The translations under genes and the position numbers were made by a program. A model generated the notes under the pieces. That model was not told where the DNA came from, ran no database searches, and was given only the letters and a program-made list of their open reading frames with translations. Below are positions 17,281-24,791 of a stretch of 64,000 nucleotides of DNA, piece by piece. This DNA is from CAYVQE01 sp964454005 (GTDB taxonomy: Bacteria; Myxococcota; B64-G9). Location of the stretch: contig CAYVQE010000016.1 of assembly GCA_964454005.1 (NCBI GenBank), positions 1 through 64,000 of the forward strand, in the 5' to 3' direction. Each line of letters starts with the position of its first letter. Within the stretch, counting starts at the first letter, position 1.

Positions 17281-20200
17281 ATGCCATTCGCAATCCAAGC
17301 GAACAGGAAGCGCGGTACGGCCACCCGTCGCAGAGCGCGGAACGACAACCAGACGCGCAGATTGATTACGCGCCTGGTCGTCCTCATCGGCCTGCTCTTG
17401 GTTGCCTCGTGCACTGTTCCGCTCAGCTGCTTTAGTGGGTGTTTCACCGAGTGCGCCTCCACCGCGTTCAACTGCGGGTGCGGCAATGTCCCTCCTGCTG
17501 CCCCAAATGCGAAGCTACCGATCAAGCTGCCGCAATCAGTAGCCGATATCCTGACCATGTTGAGCGATGCGGAACAGTCGGGCTCGGCGCCTGGCCTCCT
17601 CAATAGGCTCTTGGGCGAGGCGTCGGATGCGCTCTCCAGCGAATACACCCAGCCTCATTCATGCCACAGAGACTGCCTCGCTGTTGCGGCCTCCTTCGCC
17701 GCACCCGTGGGCGAGTGCCGAAACAGCAGCGACACTGTTTCCGACCTTGCGGCCTGCATCGAAGACCTGGTTGCATCCGATGCCAGAAAACCGCCTTTTG
17801 TCGACTACTGCATCGACAAGTACAACGATGTTGTTGGCAGCCCCCCGAGCCAGTTTGCCGACTGCCTGGTCTACGGGGAGTGGTGCTTTATCGGCCAGCT
17901 GAATCAGCAACAGTGTCCCATGCCGCAGATGACCGACTGGAGGTGGATGGCGGACTGGAACCAGGCGCATTCAGACGATGGGGATTTCTTACCCGGAGGT
18001 CTGTTCCTGGGCTACCAGGGGATCGGTGAGCCGTCACTCTTGGTGTTCAAGTACCCGAACAAGCTGGCCAAGATCATCGGTGAGCAAGACTATCTTGTAG
18101 CTGCAGCGGTACCAGAAGGGAAGGGCGAAGAACAGCTTTCGCTCGTCCGCAGTCTACTGCCGTTCCGCAGCGACATGGGATACGTCAACTTCCAACTGCC
18201 GCCGATCGAACTTGAGGACGAGGATCGAGAGCTGACGATGACTCCAGAGGGGCTGTCCACCTGGATCGGAAAGGCCGATATTACTCCGCGGCAAAGCGCA
18301 GCGAACAAGTTGAACATCGAAGGCCTCGATCTCGAATATGACGACCTGATCCTCGATCGTACGAGAGGGTACACCGACTCCGAACGAGACAGGCTCATCG
18401 GTATCCGGCTACGGCTCGACAAACTGCATACGCAGTTCCACGCTGTGGGAGAGGTCTTTTCTGGCTGGGTTGTCGTCGGCTGTGGTGACGTCAACTACGA
18501 GGTCGACAACGACGTCTCCTTGTCTGCCGCTGCCGACGTTTCTCTCGATTTCTTGATCGACGAGGACCCAGGAGAAGATGGTGGAATGGTTGCACGCCTC
18601 GTCGCGGGAAAGGTGTACTGGCGCACGGAATCAGCCAAGCTGGGGTCCGAATCTCTCAACAGCTCCCGCATCACCAACATGATACAAGATGCTCTTGCGT
18701 ACCTGGTTGACCACGACCCGGAGTTTGCCATAGGATTCGATGATCGCATAGTAGAGCAACCGGTGAAGTTCATTGTGGATGATGAGGGCGAAACGAGAAC
18801 CCTGTTCTCGGCCATCCCGGCACCTCAGCATTTCCTCAATGTACCACAACAGGTGCGCGATGTAACGGTCGCCGTCAATGACGATGAGGTACATGTTCGG
18901 CCTTATGTAACCATCCGCGAGCACGAGGGTGATGAGGACAGTGTTCTGTTCGAGGGCCGCATGCCTCCAGGCAGCCACGGCTTGGTCCTACCGAGTCGCC
19001 TGTTGAGCAGCGCAAGCGGGTCGGAGTTTTCGATAGAGGTAACGCCCATCTGTGTGAATTGTGGCGTGGATCCGCTGGATGCTCTGCCCTTCCTGGAGTT
19101 TCCTGTGGTCGACCTACCGGATGTCGTCAATCCAGGGGATCTATTGTACCCGCCAGAGATCGATTTCTGGCATGACATTCCAATGCCTGAAGAGCTGACA
19201 ACCAGCCCGTTCTTGGTTACGGGTGAATCTGCACAGGACTTTTTGCGGCCGCCTACAGTCTTACACCGCTGGGCCCTACAGTATCCAAGGCCCTCGGCCT
19301 GGATAGCTGAAAATATGCCGCCGGAAATCGTCGCAGACAGCCATGTGCTCCAACTTTCCGAAACCTGGGATGCCGATGAGAGCACAGTCGTGACAGACCA
19401 TCGTCTCGTGGTCGTCCAGCTGGCACTCCAGACCAGGCGACGGCTCATCATGCTGCCCTTCAGGTTCGCCGTACCGGAGAGCTATCCCCGGGCGGCCGGC
19501 TTCGACGCAGTGCGGCCTGTCTGGTACAGAGTCCCCACGACCTTCGCTGACGAGGTCAGACAGCATCCGGTGCTGGAGCATCTCCTGGACGTGCTGGGGC
19601 ACGCAACCCCCGTCAACTTGGTGCTTGTCCCGTCTTGGCACACCTGTGGTCCGGAACTCGTCCGCATCTACCCGGACCTAGTGGCCAAGGACTTCCAGCC
19701 GATCGGCGCCGAGGTGGAGATCATCGAGTCGAGGGGTGTAGCCTTCCGCCGCGACGATCAAGGCCGGCTGAGTTGGAATTTCGACTCGCCGAGGATCATC
19801 ATGCAAAACGGCATGGTCAGCCTGGAGAACTCCGAGTGCGAGCACTCGATGATCCGCTTCCGGATCAGACCGGTCCAGACCTTCGGTGTGGTCGCCCGGA
19901 CCGCTCAGAAGACCTACTTCAACCCGTTTTTGCACAAGCCTTCAGTCGACCTGAGCACGGAAGACGGCGTGTTGTCGCTGCAGGCGACCGTGACGCCGTT
20001 CGGGGAGCTGGAGTCGGCGCTGGAACTGCCGGTGCTGAATGTCATGGCCGCAGCGCCGGATCTCGATCGAGGCTTTTCGCTCGACCCCTGGATGTACGAC
20101 GCGTGGGATGTGGAGCGGGAGAAGACCTTCGAGTTCGGCATCGACCACGGCAGCAACACGGTCGTGCTGCAGTACCCGCTTGGAGCCGGCTTGCTGGATC

Positions 20201-20385
20201 CCGAGCTGCGCCGGCTCCAGATCACCAAGGTTTGGATGTCACAGGAAGGCGAGATGCGCAGCGTGGACAACTCCCCGCCAGATTACCAGCTGCAAGAGCT
20301 GCTGGGAGGCAATGATCAACTGCTGCCGGGCAGTGAAAAAAACATAAACATCCAGACATTCAAGGATCTCGCCACAGAGGAGTGA
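17281..20385 (+). CDS. Large lipoprotein of unknown function (island gene)
   Basis: 1034 residues. After a basic N-terminus (RKRGTATRRRAR) comes a lipoprotein signal ending in LVASC. The first 200 residues of the mature protein are Cys-rich (CFSGCFTECAS, CGCG, CHRDC), the rest is a long mixed alpha/beta region with no recognisable motif. The frame is open from a TTG at 17197, but the promoter at 17221-17248 and the Shine-Dalgarno GGGGGAAGC favour the ATG at 17281. Codon use and GC content are clearly lower than in neighbouring genes, suggesting recent transfer. It converges on the next gene with a single base between the stops. Confidence 0.8.
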   Translation: MPFAIQANRKRGTATRRRARNDNQTRRLITRLVVLIGLLLVASCTVPLSCFSGCFTECASTAFNCGCGNVPPAAPNAKLPIKLPQSVADILTMLSDAEQSGSAPGLLNRLLGEASDALSSEYTQPHSCHRDCLAVAASFAAPVGECRNSSDTVSDLAACIEDLVASDARKPPFVDYCIDKYNDVVGSPPSQFADCLVYGEWCFIGQLNQQQCPMPQMTDWRWMADWNQAHSDDGDFLPGGLFLGYQGIGEPSLLVFKYPNKLAKIIGEQDYLVAAAVPEGKGEEQLSLVRSLLPFRSDMGYVNFQLPPIELEDEDRELTMTPEGLSTWIGKADITPRQSAANKLNIEGLDLEYDDLILDRTRGYTDSERDRLIGIRLRLDKLHTQFHAVGEVFSGWVVVGCGDVNYEVDNDVSLSAAADVSLDFLIDEDPGEDGGMVARLVAGKVYWRTESAKLGSESLNSSRITNMIQDALAYLVDHDPEFAIGFDDRIVEQPVKFIVDDEGETRTLFSAIPAPQHFLNVPQQVRDVTVAVNDDEVHVRPYVTIREHEGDEDSVLFEGRMPPGSHGLVLPSRLLSSASGSEFSIEVTPICVNCGVDPLDALPFLEFPVVDLPDVVNPGDLLYPPEIDFWHDIPMPEELTTSPFLVTGESAQDFLRPPTVLHRWALQYPRPSAWIAENMPPEIVADSHVLQLSETWDADESTVVTDHRLVVVQLALQTRRRLIMLPFRFAVPESYPRAAGFDAVRPVWYRVPTTFADEVRQHPVLEHLLDVLGHATPVNLVLVPSWHTCGPELVRIYPDLVAKDFQPIGAEVEIIESRGVAFRRDDQGRLSWNFDSPRIIMQNGMVSLENSECEHSMIRFRIRPVQTFGVVARTAQKTYFNPFLHKPSVDLSTEDGVLSLQATVTPFGELESALELPVLNVMAAAPDLDRGFSLDPWMYDAWDVEREKTFEFGIDHGSNTVVLQYPLGAGLLDPELRRLQITKVWMSQEGEMRSVDNSPPDYQLQELLGGNDQLLPGSEKNINIQTFKDLATEE

Positions 20386-20386
20386 G

Positions 20387-21496
20387 TCACTCCAACCAGC
20401 ACGAGAAGTCAGAAACCTCGAGATTCTCGACTCCTCCGGCGTTCCTCTGCCACGATTGCAATAGGTTACAGAACCTATCCCGTTCGTAGATGAAGAGATC
20501 CTCCAGTTCCTGATCGACTTGGTAGTCGACCTCCTTGCGGATGAGGCAACCATCGGCGTTGAAGATCCAGACGATGAGAGCATCGATCGTACCGTCGGCA
20601 TCGTTGTCCCACTCTTCTCGCACCAGGTTGCCCGCGTCATCATATGTGTATTTGTCGCGGGACTCGATGGGGCCGCCGATGGGATCGTCATACTCCACAA
20701 TGGTTGTGTTCCCCTCGTAGTAGTACATCCATCGAATGTCAGCTGATCCGAGCGGATGGTCGTCTCTTTCTTTGGACAACAGACGGTCTGTGCCCTCGTA
20801 GTAGGTGTAGGTGAAGATCGACTCGATGACGCCATCGCCATGGGTATCCATCGTTCTTGTCGCGAGCCGGCCTCTGTCATCGTAATAGTGCTTCTCTACA
20901 TACAAATTCGCAGGACTCTCCGTATAATCTTCCCTCGTGACCGTGTCGATCTGCCCGTCTGGATAGTAGGATATCGTCCCTCGGTATTCGATGTCTCCAT
21001 CAGCCCAGTAATCCAATTCACTCACTACGAGATTCCCGTTGTTGTCATATTCGAAGGTCTTCCTCTCATCGATGACACCATCGGACAGCTCGTCACGGTC
21101 TTCGACGATCAGCCGCTCGGCTTCATCGTAGGTGTAGATGTACCGATAGTCCTCCCGCCCATCGATGAGAATGTCGCCCGTGACGATGCATGGACCCGGG
21201 AACTCTCGGGGGTAGCTCACGCACTGGCCCGCGTGGCAGACGTCCCCACCGCTGCATTCACCGCAGGAGCCGCCGCAACCGTCGCGGCCGCAGGCCTTGC
21301 CCGCGCAACGCGGCTCGCAGCAACTTCCATCAGACGCGCAGACCTGACCATCCAGACAATCGCCGCAGCTTCCATCACAGCCGTCATCCCCGCACTGGCG
21401 GTCCTCGCAGTCGGGAATGCAGCGCTCGCCGTTCCCACTGCACCCAGAGAGAGCCAGCAAGACCCCGAGCAGAGCGGACGTGAACCGAAAAAACAC
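20387..21496 (-). CDS. Cys-rich lipoprotein with YD-like repeats
   Basis: About 369 residues. A GTG start after GGAAGGAGGGGGCA gives a lipoprotein signal (LLALSGC). A short Cys-rich linker (CGDDGCDGSCGDC..., CGRDGCGGSCGEC) precedes some seven repeats of RHS/YD flavour, such as YTYDEAERLIVEDRD, FEYDNNGNLV and YTYDDAGNLVREEWDNDADG. These Asp/Tyr repeats resemble short secreted YD proteins rather than full RHS toxins: there is no toxin tail and the length is small. Its composition is AT-richer like that of the convergent gene, so both may have arrived together. Function unknown; probably surface exposed. Confidence 0.78.
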   Translation of the reverse strand: MFFRFTSALLGVLLALSGCSGNGERCIPDCEDRQCGDDGCDGSCGDCLDGQVCASDGSCCEPRCAGKACGRDGCGGSCGECSGGDVCHAGQCVSYPREFPGPCIVTGDILIDGREDYRYIYTYDEAERLIVEDRDELSDGVIDERKTFEYDNNGNLVVSELDYWADGDIEYRGTISYYPDGQIDTVTREDYTESPANLYVEKHYYDDRGRLATRTMDTHGDGVIESIFTYTYYEGTDRLLSKERDDHPLGSADIRWMYYYEGNTTIVEYDDPIGGPIESRDKYTYDDAGNLVREEWDNDADGTIDALIVWIFNADGCLIRKEVDYQVDQELEDLFIYERDRFCNLLQSWQRNAGGVENLEVSDFSCWLE

Positions 21497-21519
21497 TGCC
21501 CCCTCCTTCCTCAAAAGCA

Positions 21520-21548
21520 ACAATAACGCACCCGCCGAACTCGGGCAA
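21520..21548 (-). promoter_or_regulatory. Predicted promoter of the YD-repeat lipoprotein
   Basis: Minus-strand TTGCCC (21548-21543), 17-nt spacer, TATTGT (21525-21520), with the GTG start at 21496. Confidence 0.5.
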
Positions 21549-21653
21549 CGGGTACGGAACTTTCCGGGCCGCGCGGTGGACACATTCCTTGGGCCGACGT
21601 CGATGGACGGGCAGGATTGAGCGTCATCGCCGAAGAAACCCCACCCCAGCCGA

Positions 21654-21848
21654 TTGGTCTGCCGGAACCTCGAAGACCCGGTAGCCTTCGTCGCGGACCG
21701 CCGCGATGGCGACTCCCTGTCGCCGAGCGCCCGCCACGGCGCCCTGATCGCCCTGCCCTACAGCCAGCAACAGGTGGCCCACTGCTTCGCCGGTGTGGAG
21801 GCGGAGACCGGCTGCCAGGCAATCGACAGCGGCTACAGCCAGCTCTGA
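21654..21848 (+). pseudogene. Probable gene remnant, 64-codon fragment
   Basis: This frame has strongly GC-biased third positions like a real gene and reads NLEDPVAFVADRRDGDSLSP ... GALIALPYSQQQVAHCFAGV up to a TGA. There is no credible start: only a TTG without a Shine-Dalgarno, and an in-frame stop shortly upstream. It looks like the 3' end of a gene whose front was lost at the edge of the lower-GC island. No family recognised. The rest of the 376-nt stretch 21497-21872 holds only the promoter at 21520-21548. Confidence 0.3.
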
Positions 21849-21872
21849 CCGCGGGCGGGCGCGGCGGCGGGG

Positions 21873-22184
21873 TCACAGGTAGAGATAGTTGCGGATGCGT
21901 TGCTGGGTGGGCTGGGGGATCTTGCTGAAGCGCAGCTCGAAGCCGCGGCCGGGGTCTTGCTTGCGGGGGCTGGGGTGGCCGCTGATCGCGGCGCCTTCGG
22001 GCAGGTCGAGGCTGTTGATGAACTCGATCACGTCGGCCCGGCTGCGGCCGGGAACCTGGCCGCGCAGCTCGGCCCGGCCGCCGCGGACGCGGATGCGGAA
22101 CAGGCCGCCGCCGCGGCCTCTGAGCGCGACCAGCAGCACGACCAGCCCGGCCAGCAGCAGGCCGAGCAGCAGCAGACCGCGCAT
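21873..22184 (-). CDS. DUF3634-like small membrane protein
   Basis: 103 residues with one N-terminal membrane segment (GLLLLGLLLAGLVVLLVAL) and a short soluble domain. The pattern FRIRVRGGRAELRGQVP ... ELRFSKIPQPTQQRIRN matches what I recall of the DUF3634 family (FRI-x-G ... G-xP and LxFS-xIP-xxQQRIRN). Function unknown. The ATG overlaps the stop of the upstream lipoprotein (TGATG), making it the last gene of the sigma-factor operon. Confidence 0.72.
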   Translation of the reverse strand: MRGLLLLGLLLAGLVVLLVALRGRGGGLFRIRVRGGRAELRGQVPGRSRADVIEFINSLDLPEGAAISGHPSPRKQDPGRGFELRFSKIPQPTQQRIRNYLYL

Positions 22185-22579
22185 CACTCGACCCCGGCCG
22201 GACAGCGCACCGCCAGCCGGGCGCGGCCGCCTTCGCAGCGCTGGCGGGCGTCGCGGCAGCGCTTTTCCAGCTCGGCGTCGTGCGGGTGGCGCCGAGCGAT
22301 GCCGCAGATGCGCCCGGCCAGCTGGCAGATGGCGTCGGCCAGCTCGCGGGCGCGCTCGCAGTCGGGGCTGGCGCTGGCGTTGAGCCTGCCGGCCAGCTGC
22401 TCGGCCAGCCGGCGCTGCTCGGCCAGCAGTGCGTCGGCCCGGCGCAGCTCGGCCGGGTCGGGCTGCACACCGGGTCGGGGGGCCAGCTCGGCCTGGCGGC
22501 CGGCGGCGGCGCAGCCGCCGAGCGCGGCGCCGGCGGCCAGGACCAGACCGAGCAGGATGGCGACAGGGCGTAGGCTCAT
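22184..22579 (-). CDS. Small lipoprotein of the ECF operon
   Basis: 131 residues: lipoprotein signal (...AAGAALGGC) and a helical mature part rich in Ala, Arg and Leu with four Cys (CERARELADAICQLAGRIC, KRCRDARQRC). No known family. The ATG overlaps the stop of a preceding mini-ORF and uses the Shine-Dalgarno GGAGG inside that ORF's PEDVIP codons. Translation is therefore expected to depend on passage of ribosomes through the mini-ORFs. Confidence 0.75.
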   Translation of the reverse strand: MSLRPVAILLGLVLAAGAALGGCAAAGRQAELAPRPGVQPDPAELRRADALLAEQRRLAEQLAGRLNASASPDCERARELADAICQLAGRICGIARRHPHDAELEKRCRDARQRCEGGRARLAVRCPAGVE

Positions 22580-22641
22580 GGGATCACATCCTCCGGCCTC
22601 AGCGCCCGTCCGGGCGGGGTGGCAGCGGTGTGCGGCATCAT
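22576..22641 (-). CDS. 21-codon mini-ORF 2 in tandem ATGA array
   Basis: Encodes MMPHTAATPPGRALRPEDVI plus P. Its start overlaps the stop of mini-ORF 1 and its stop overlaps the next lipoprotein start, both as ATGA. Its last codons contain GGAGGATGTGATCCC, the ribosome-binding site of the following gene. It forms the second copy of a 62-nt tandem repeat. Too short and simple to expect a folded product. Confidence 0.55.
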   Translation of the reverse strand: MMPHTAATPPGRALRPEDVIP

Positions 22642-22703
22642 GGGATCACATCCTCCGGCCGCGGCGCCGTTGCCGGGCGGGGTGGCGGCGCTGGGCGGGT
22701 CAT
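22580..22703 (-). repeat. Two tandem 62-nt copies of a stop/start junction
   Basis: Unit boundaries at 22703-22642 and 22641-22580. Both units begin ATGA, share CACCCCGCCCGG in the middle and end in GGCCGGAGGATGTGATCCC. The third ATG belongs to the real lipoprotein gene. Confidence 0.8.
22638..22703 (-). CDS. 21-codon mini-ORF 1 in tandem ATGA array
   Basis: Encodes MTRPAPPPRPATAPRPEDVI plus P. It starts in an ATGA overlap with the TPR lipoprotein stop and ends in an ATGA overlap with mini-ORF 2. The C-terminal RPEDVIP echoes the RPEDPTP end of the TPR lipoprotein, showing that the gene junction itself was duplicated. Confidence 0.55.
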   Translation of the reverse strand: MTRPAPPPRPATAPRPEDVIP

Positions 22704-23206
22704 GGTGTCGGATCCTCCGGCCGCGGGGCCTCATCGCCCAGGGCCGCAGCCAGCAGATCCTCGTTGATACGCAGCGCCCGGTGGTAGGCGGCGGCCGCGT
22801 CGCGGTCGCGGCCCAGCCGCTCCAGCGCGCGGCCGCGGTCCAGGTGCAGGTTGGCGGCGAACAGATCGCCGGCATCGCCCAGGGCCAGGCCCTGGCGGCA
22901 CCAGTCCAGCGCCGCCTGCGGCCTATCGGACAAAAGCTCGATCTGGGCCAGCCGGTAGAAGGCGTCCTGGCGCACCACCCGGGCGTCGGCCGCGGCCAGC
23001 CCGGCCGGCGGCGGCTGCTCGACCATGGCCTGTAAGCTCTGGCGGGCGGCGTCGAAGCGGCCGCGGTCGAGCTGGGCGTCGGCCCGCTGGTGGGCGGCCA
23101 GGGCCCGGGCCAGCCAGGGCCCGGCTTCGCCGCGCCGGCTGCAGCCGGCCGCCAGCGCCAGGCCCAGCAGCAGCAGCGGCAGCGTCCAGCGTAGCCTAAC
23201 CGTCAT
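22700..23206 (-). CDS. TPR-containing lipoprotein
   Basis: 168 residues. Lipoprotein signal (LLLLGLALAAGC) followed by three or four tetratricopeptide-like helical pairs (LDRGRFDAARQSLQAM, FYRLAQIELLSDRPQAALDW, HLDRGRALERLGRDRDAAAA). TPRs mediate protein contacts, so this is probably an envelope scaffold or sensor component. It starts 11 nt inside the anti-sigma gene and ends in an ATGA overlap with a mini-ORF. The long open frame upstream is the antisense-free shadow of the anti-sigma gene in another phase. Confidence 0.8.
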   Translation of the reverse strand: MTVRLRWTLPLLLLGLALAAGCSRRGEAGPWLARALAAHQRADAQLDRGRFDAARQSLQAMVEQPPPAGLAAADARVVRQDAFYRLAQIELLSDRPQAALDWCRQGLALGDAGDLFAANLHLDRGRALERLGRDRDAAAAYHRALRINEDLLAAALGDEAPRPEDPTP

Positions 23207-23906
23207 GATCGTCCCCCTGGCCGCCGGCCCAGGCCACCGGCCCGGCGGGCGGCCATTGAACCGAACGGCGCGCGCAACAGCGCTCGGCGCGAGACGCGCT
23301 GCCCGCCGGCATTGTCGCGAAGCGGCCGCCCGCCGGGGGGTTCGGGCGCTGCGGCCGGCAGGGGGGCAGCGGATGGACCGAGCGCGCCGCCGGGGCGGTC
23401 CGGCCGGCTTTGGCGGCCGCGGCCGCGGGCGCCGCGGCGGGGCTGTAGCGCTCGCCGAGCTCGGCCAGCACGGCGCGGCGGTAGGCGCGCATGTGGCGGG
23501 CCAGGCTGCGGGCGGCTGCGGGTTCGCCGGCGGCGGCCCGCGCCTGCTGGCGCAGCAAGGCGCTGTCGGGCCGCGGCAGGCCGGTGGGGCTCGGCTCCAG
23601 CGGCAGCCACAGCACCAGGGCCAGCGCCGCGGCCGCGGCCGCGGTGGCGGCCAGCGTGCCCGGCAGCCACCAGCGGCGCCGGCGCCCGGCCGCGGCGGCC
23701 GCCGGCGCATCCAGTGCCGCTTCGACGCGCCGGTAGACCGCCTGCTGGCGCTCGGCCGGCAGCGGATCGTCGCGGCTTTGGACCAGCAGGCCGGCCGCCT
23801 CCAGCGCCTCGGGCGGGGCCGGGCCCGCGTCGGGCTCGCCCGCCAGCGCCCGGGCCAGCGCCTCGGCCTGGCGCTGTTCACGCTTGCTCGGCGCTTCGTC
23901 GCTCAT
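23196..23906 (-). CDS. Putative membrane anti-sigma factor
   Basis: 236 residues: an N-terminal cytoplasmic part (about 1-75), one membrane segment (TLAATAAAAAALALVLWLPL) and a periplasmic tail rich in Ala, Pro and Arg. No zinc-finger HxxxCxxC motif is present. The role is inferred from position: it overlaps the 3' end of the ECF sigma gene by 29 nt and has the one-pass topology of anti-sigma factors. The extreme C-terminus (after about residue 170) is low complexity and could be poorly conserved. Confidence 0.65.
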   Translation of the reverse strand: MSDEAPSKREQRQAEALARALAGEPDAGPAPPEALEAAGLLVQSRDDPLPAERQQAVYRRVEAALDAPAAAAAGRRRRWWLPGTLAATAAAAAALALVLWLPLEPSPTGLPRPDSALLRQQARAAAGEPAAARSLARHMRAYRRAVLAELGERYSPAAAPAAAAAKAGRTAPAARSVHPLPPCRPQRPNPPAGGRFATMPAGSASRAERCCARRSVQWPPAGPVAWAGGQGDDHDG

Positions 23907-24492
23907 GCTCCCACTCCTTTTTGAACGCCCGCAGGGCCCGCAGCAACAGCACGTCGAAGGTGCCCAGCTTCAGCTCCAGCCGCGCCGCGCAGCCCACCCG
24001 ATCCAGCCCCTCGAAAAAACGCAGCTCGAGCGCGCGGCGGTAGCGCGGCCGCAGGCGCTCGAGCACGGCCTGCACCCGGCGCTGCAGCGCGGGCGCGTCG
24101 AGGCGCTGGATCAGCTCCTCGTCGGCGCCGGCGTCGGGCTGGGCCAGCGGCCGGCACAGCCGGCGCAGGCCGTCGAGCGCGCGCCGCTTGCGGCCGCGGC
24201 GGCGGTGCTGGTCGATGGCCTGGTTGGCCGCGATGCGCGCCAGCCAGAAGAACAGGCTGCGGCCCCGGTCGCGGTAGCCGTCGAGGCGGCGGAAGGCCGC
24301 GGCGAAGGTCTCGGCCAGCGCGTCCTCGGCGGCCGCCGGATCCGACAACCGCGGCAGCAGCACCTGGCGGTACAGGTCCGGGGCCAGGGCGCGGTACAGC
24401 TCGCCGAAGGCCTGGCGGTCGCCGTCGCGGGCGCGCGCGATCAGCGCCCGTTCGCGCTCCAGCCAGGCCGCATCGCGGTAGTCGTTCGCCAA
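23878..24492 (-). CDS. ECF-type RNA polymerase sigma factor
   Basis: About 204 residues with sigma region 2 (FGELYRALAPDLYRQVLL ... DALAETFAAAFRRLDGYRDR, FFWLARIAANQAIDQHRRRG) and region 4 (ALQRRVQAVLERLRPRYRRA, LELRFFEGLDRVGCAARLEL). Region 4 lacks the usual exact spacing of SYxEIA and is somewhat divergent. I place the start at TTG 24492, which has GGGGAAGGAG upstream; a TTG at 24546 coincides with the predicted -35 box, so it cannot be transcribed from it. First gene of an operon with anti-sigma, lipoproteins and a DUF3634-like protein: probably an envelope-stress regulon. Confidence 0.87.
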   Translation of the reverse strand: MANDYRDAAWLERERALIARARDGDRQAFGELYRALAPDLYRQVLLPRLSDPAAAEDALAETFAAAFRRLDGYRDRGRSLFFWLARIAANQAIDQHRRRGRKRRALDGLRRLCRPLAQPDAGADEELIQRLDAPALQRRVQAVLERLRPRYRRALELRFFEGLDRVGCAARLELKLGTFDVLLLRALRAFKKEWEHERRSAEQA

Positions 24493-24517
24493 GCCGCGGG
24501 CTCCTTCCCCGCCGGCC

Positions 24518-24546
24518 ACGATACCCGCTGGCCGACCCGAGGACAA
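24518..24546 (-). promoter_or_regulatory. Predicted promoter of the ECF sigma operon
   Basis: Minus-strand TTGTCC (24546-24541), 17-nt spacer, TATCGT (24523-24518). Short leader to the TTG start at 24492. Confidence 0.45.
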
Positions 24547-24699
24547 ACCGCCCGCCGCTGTGCCGTCCCGTCATGCCAGGCCTCCGCTTCGCCCCTGAGG
24601 GCCGCAACCAGCGCCGCCACCGGCGCACCCGCCCGGCAGCGCGCCTGGCGCGCCACTGGTGATCCAACGCACACTCCGGCGCCCGGCTTACAGGGAAAT

Positions 24700-24718
24700 A
24701 AAAAAACCGCCCGGCGGT
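24700..24718 (-). terminator. Weak hairpin with T tract, minus direction
   Basis: Minus-strand ACCGC-CGG-GCGGT followed by TTTTTTTATTT. Short 5-bp stem. It could stop minus-strand read-through before the ECF promoter. Otherwise 24547-24791 shows no gene. Confidence 0.35.
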
Positions 24719-24791
24719 GTAAGCCCGGCCCGGGTGGGAGCGTTGGCCGGGGTGAATGCGCGTTGAAAACCGAGACCAGGAGGTAGCTACC

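Noticed and set aside
20387..21496. RHS-type polymorphic toxin
   Set aside because: YD-like repeats are few, there is no RHS core or toxin tail, and no immunity gene; the protein is a short lipoprotein.
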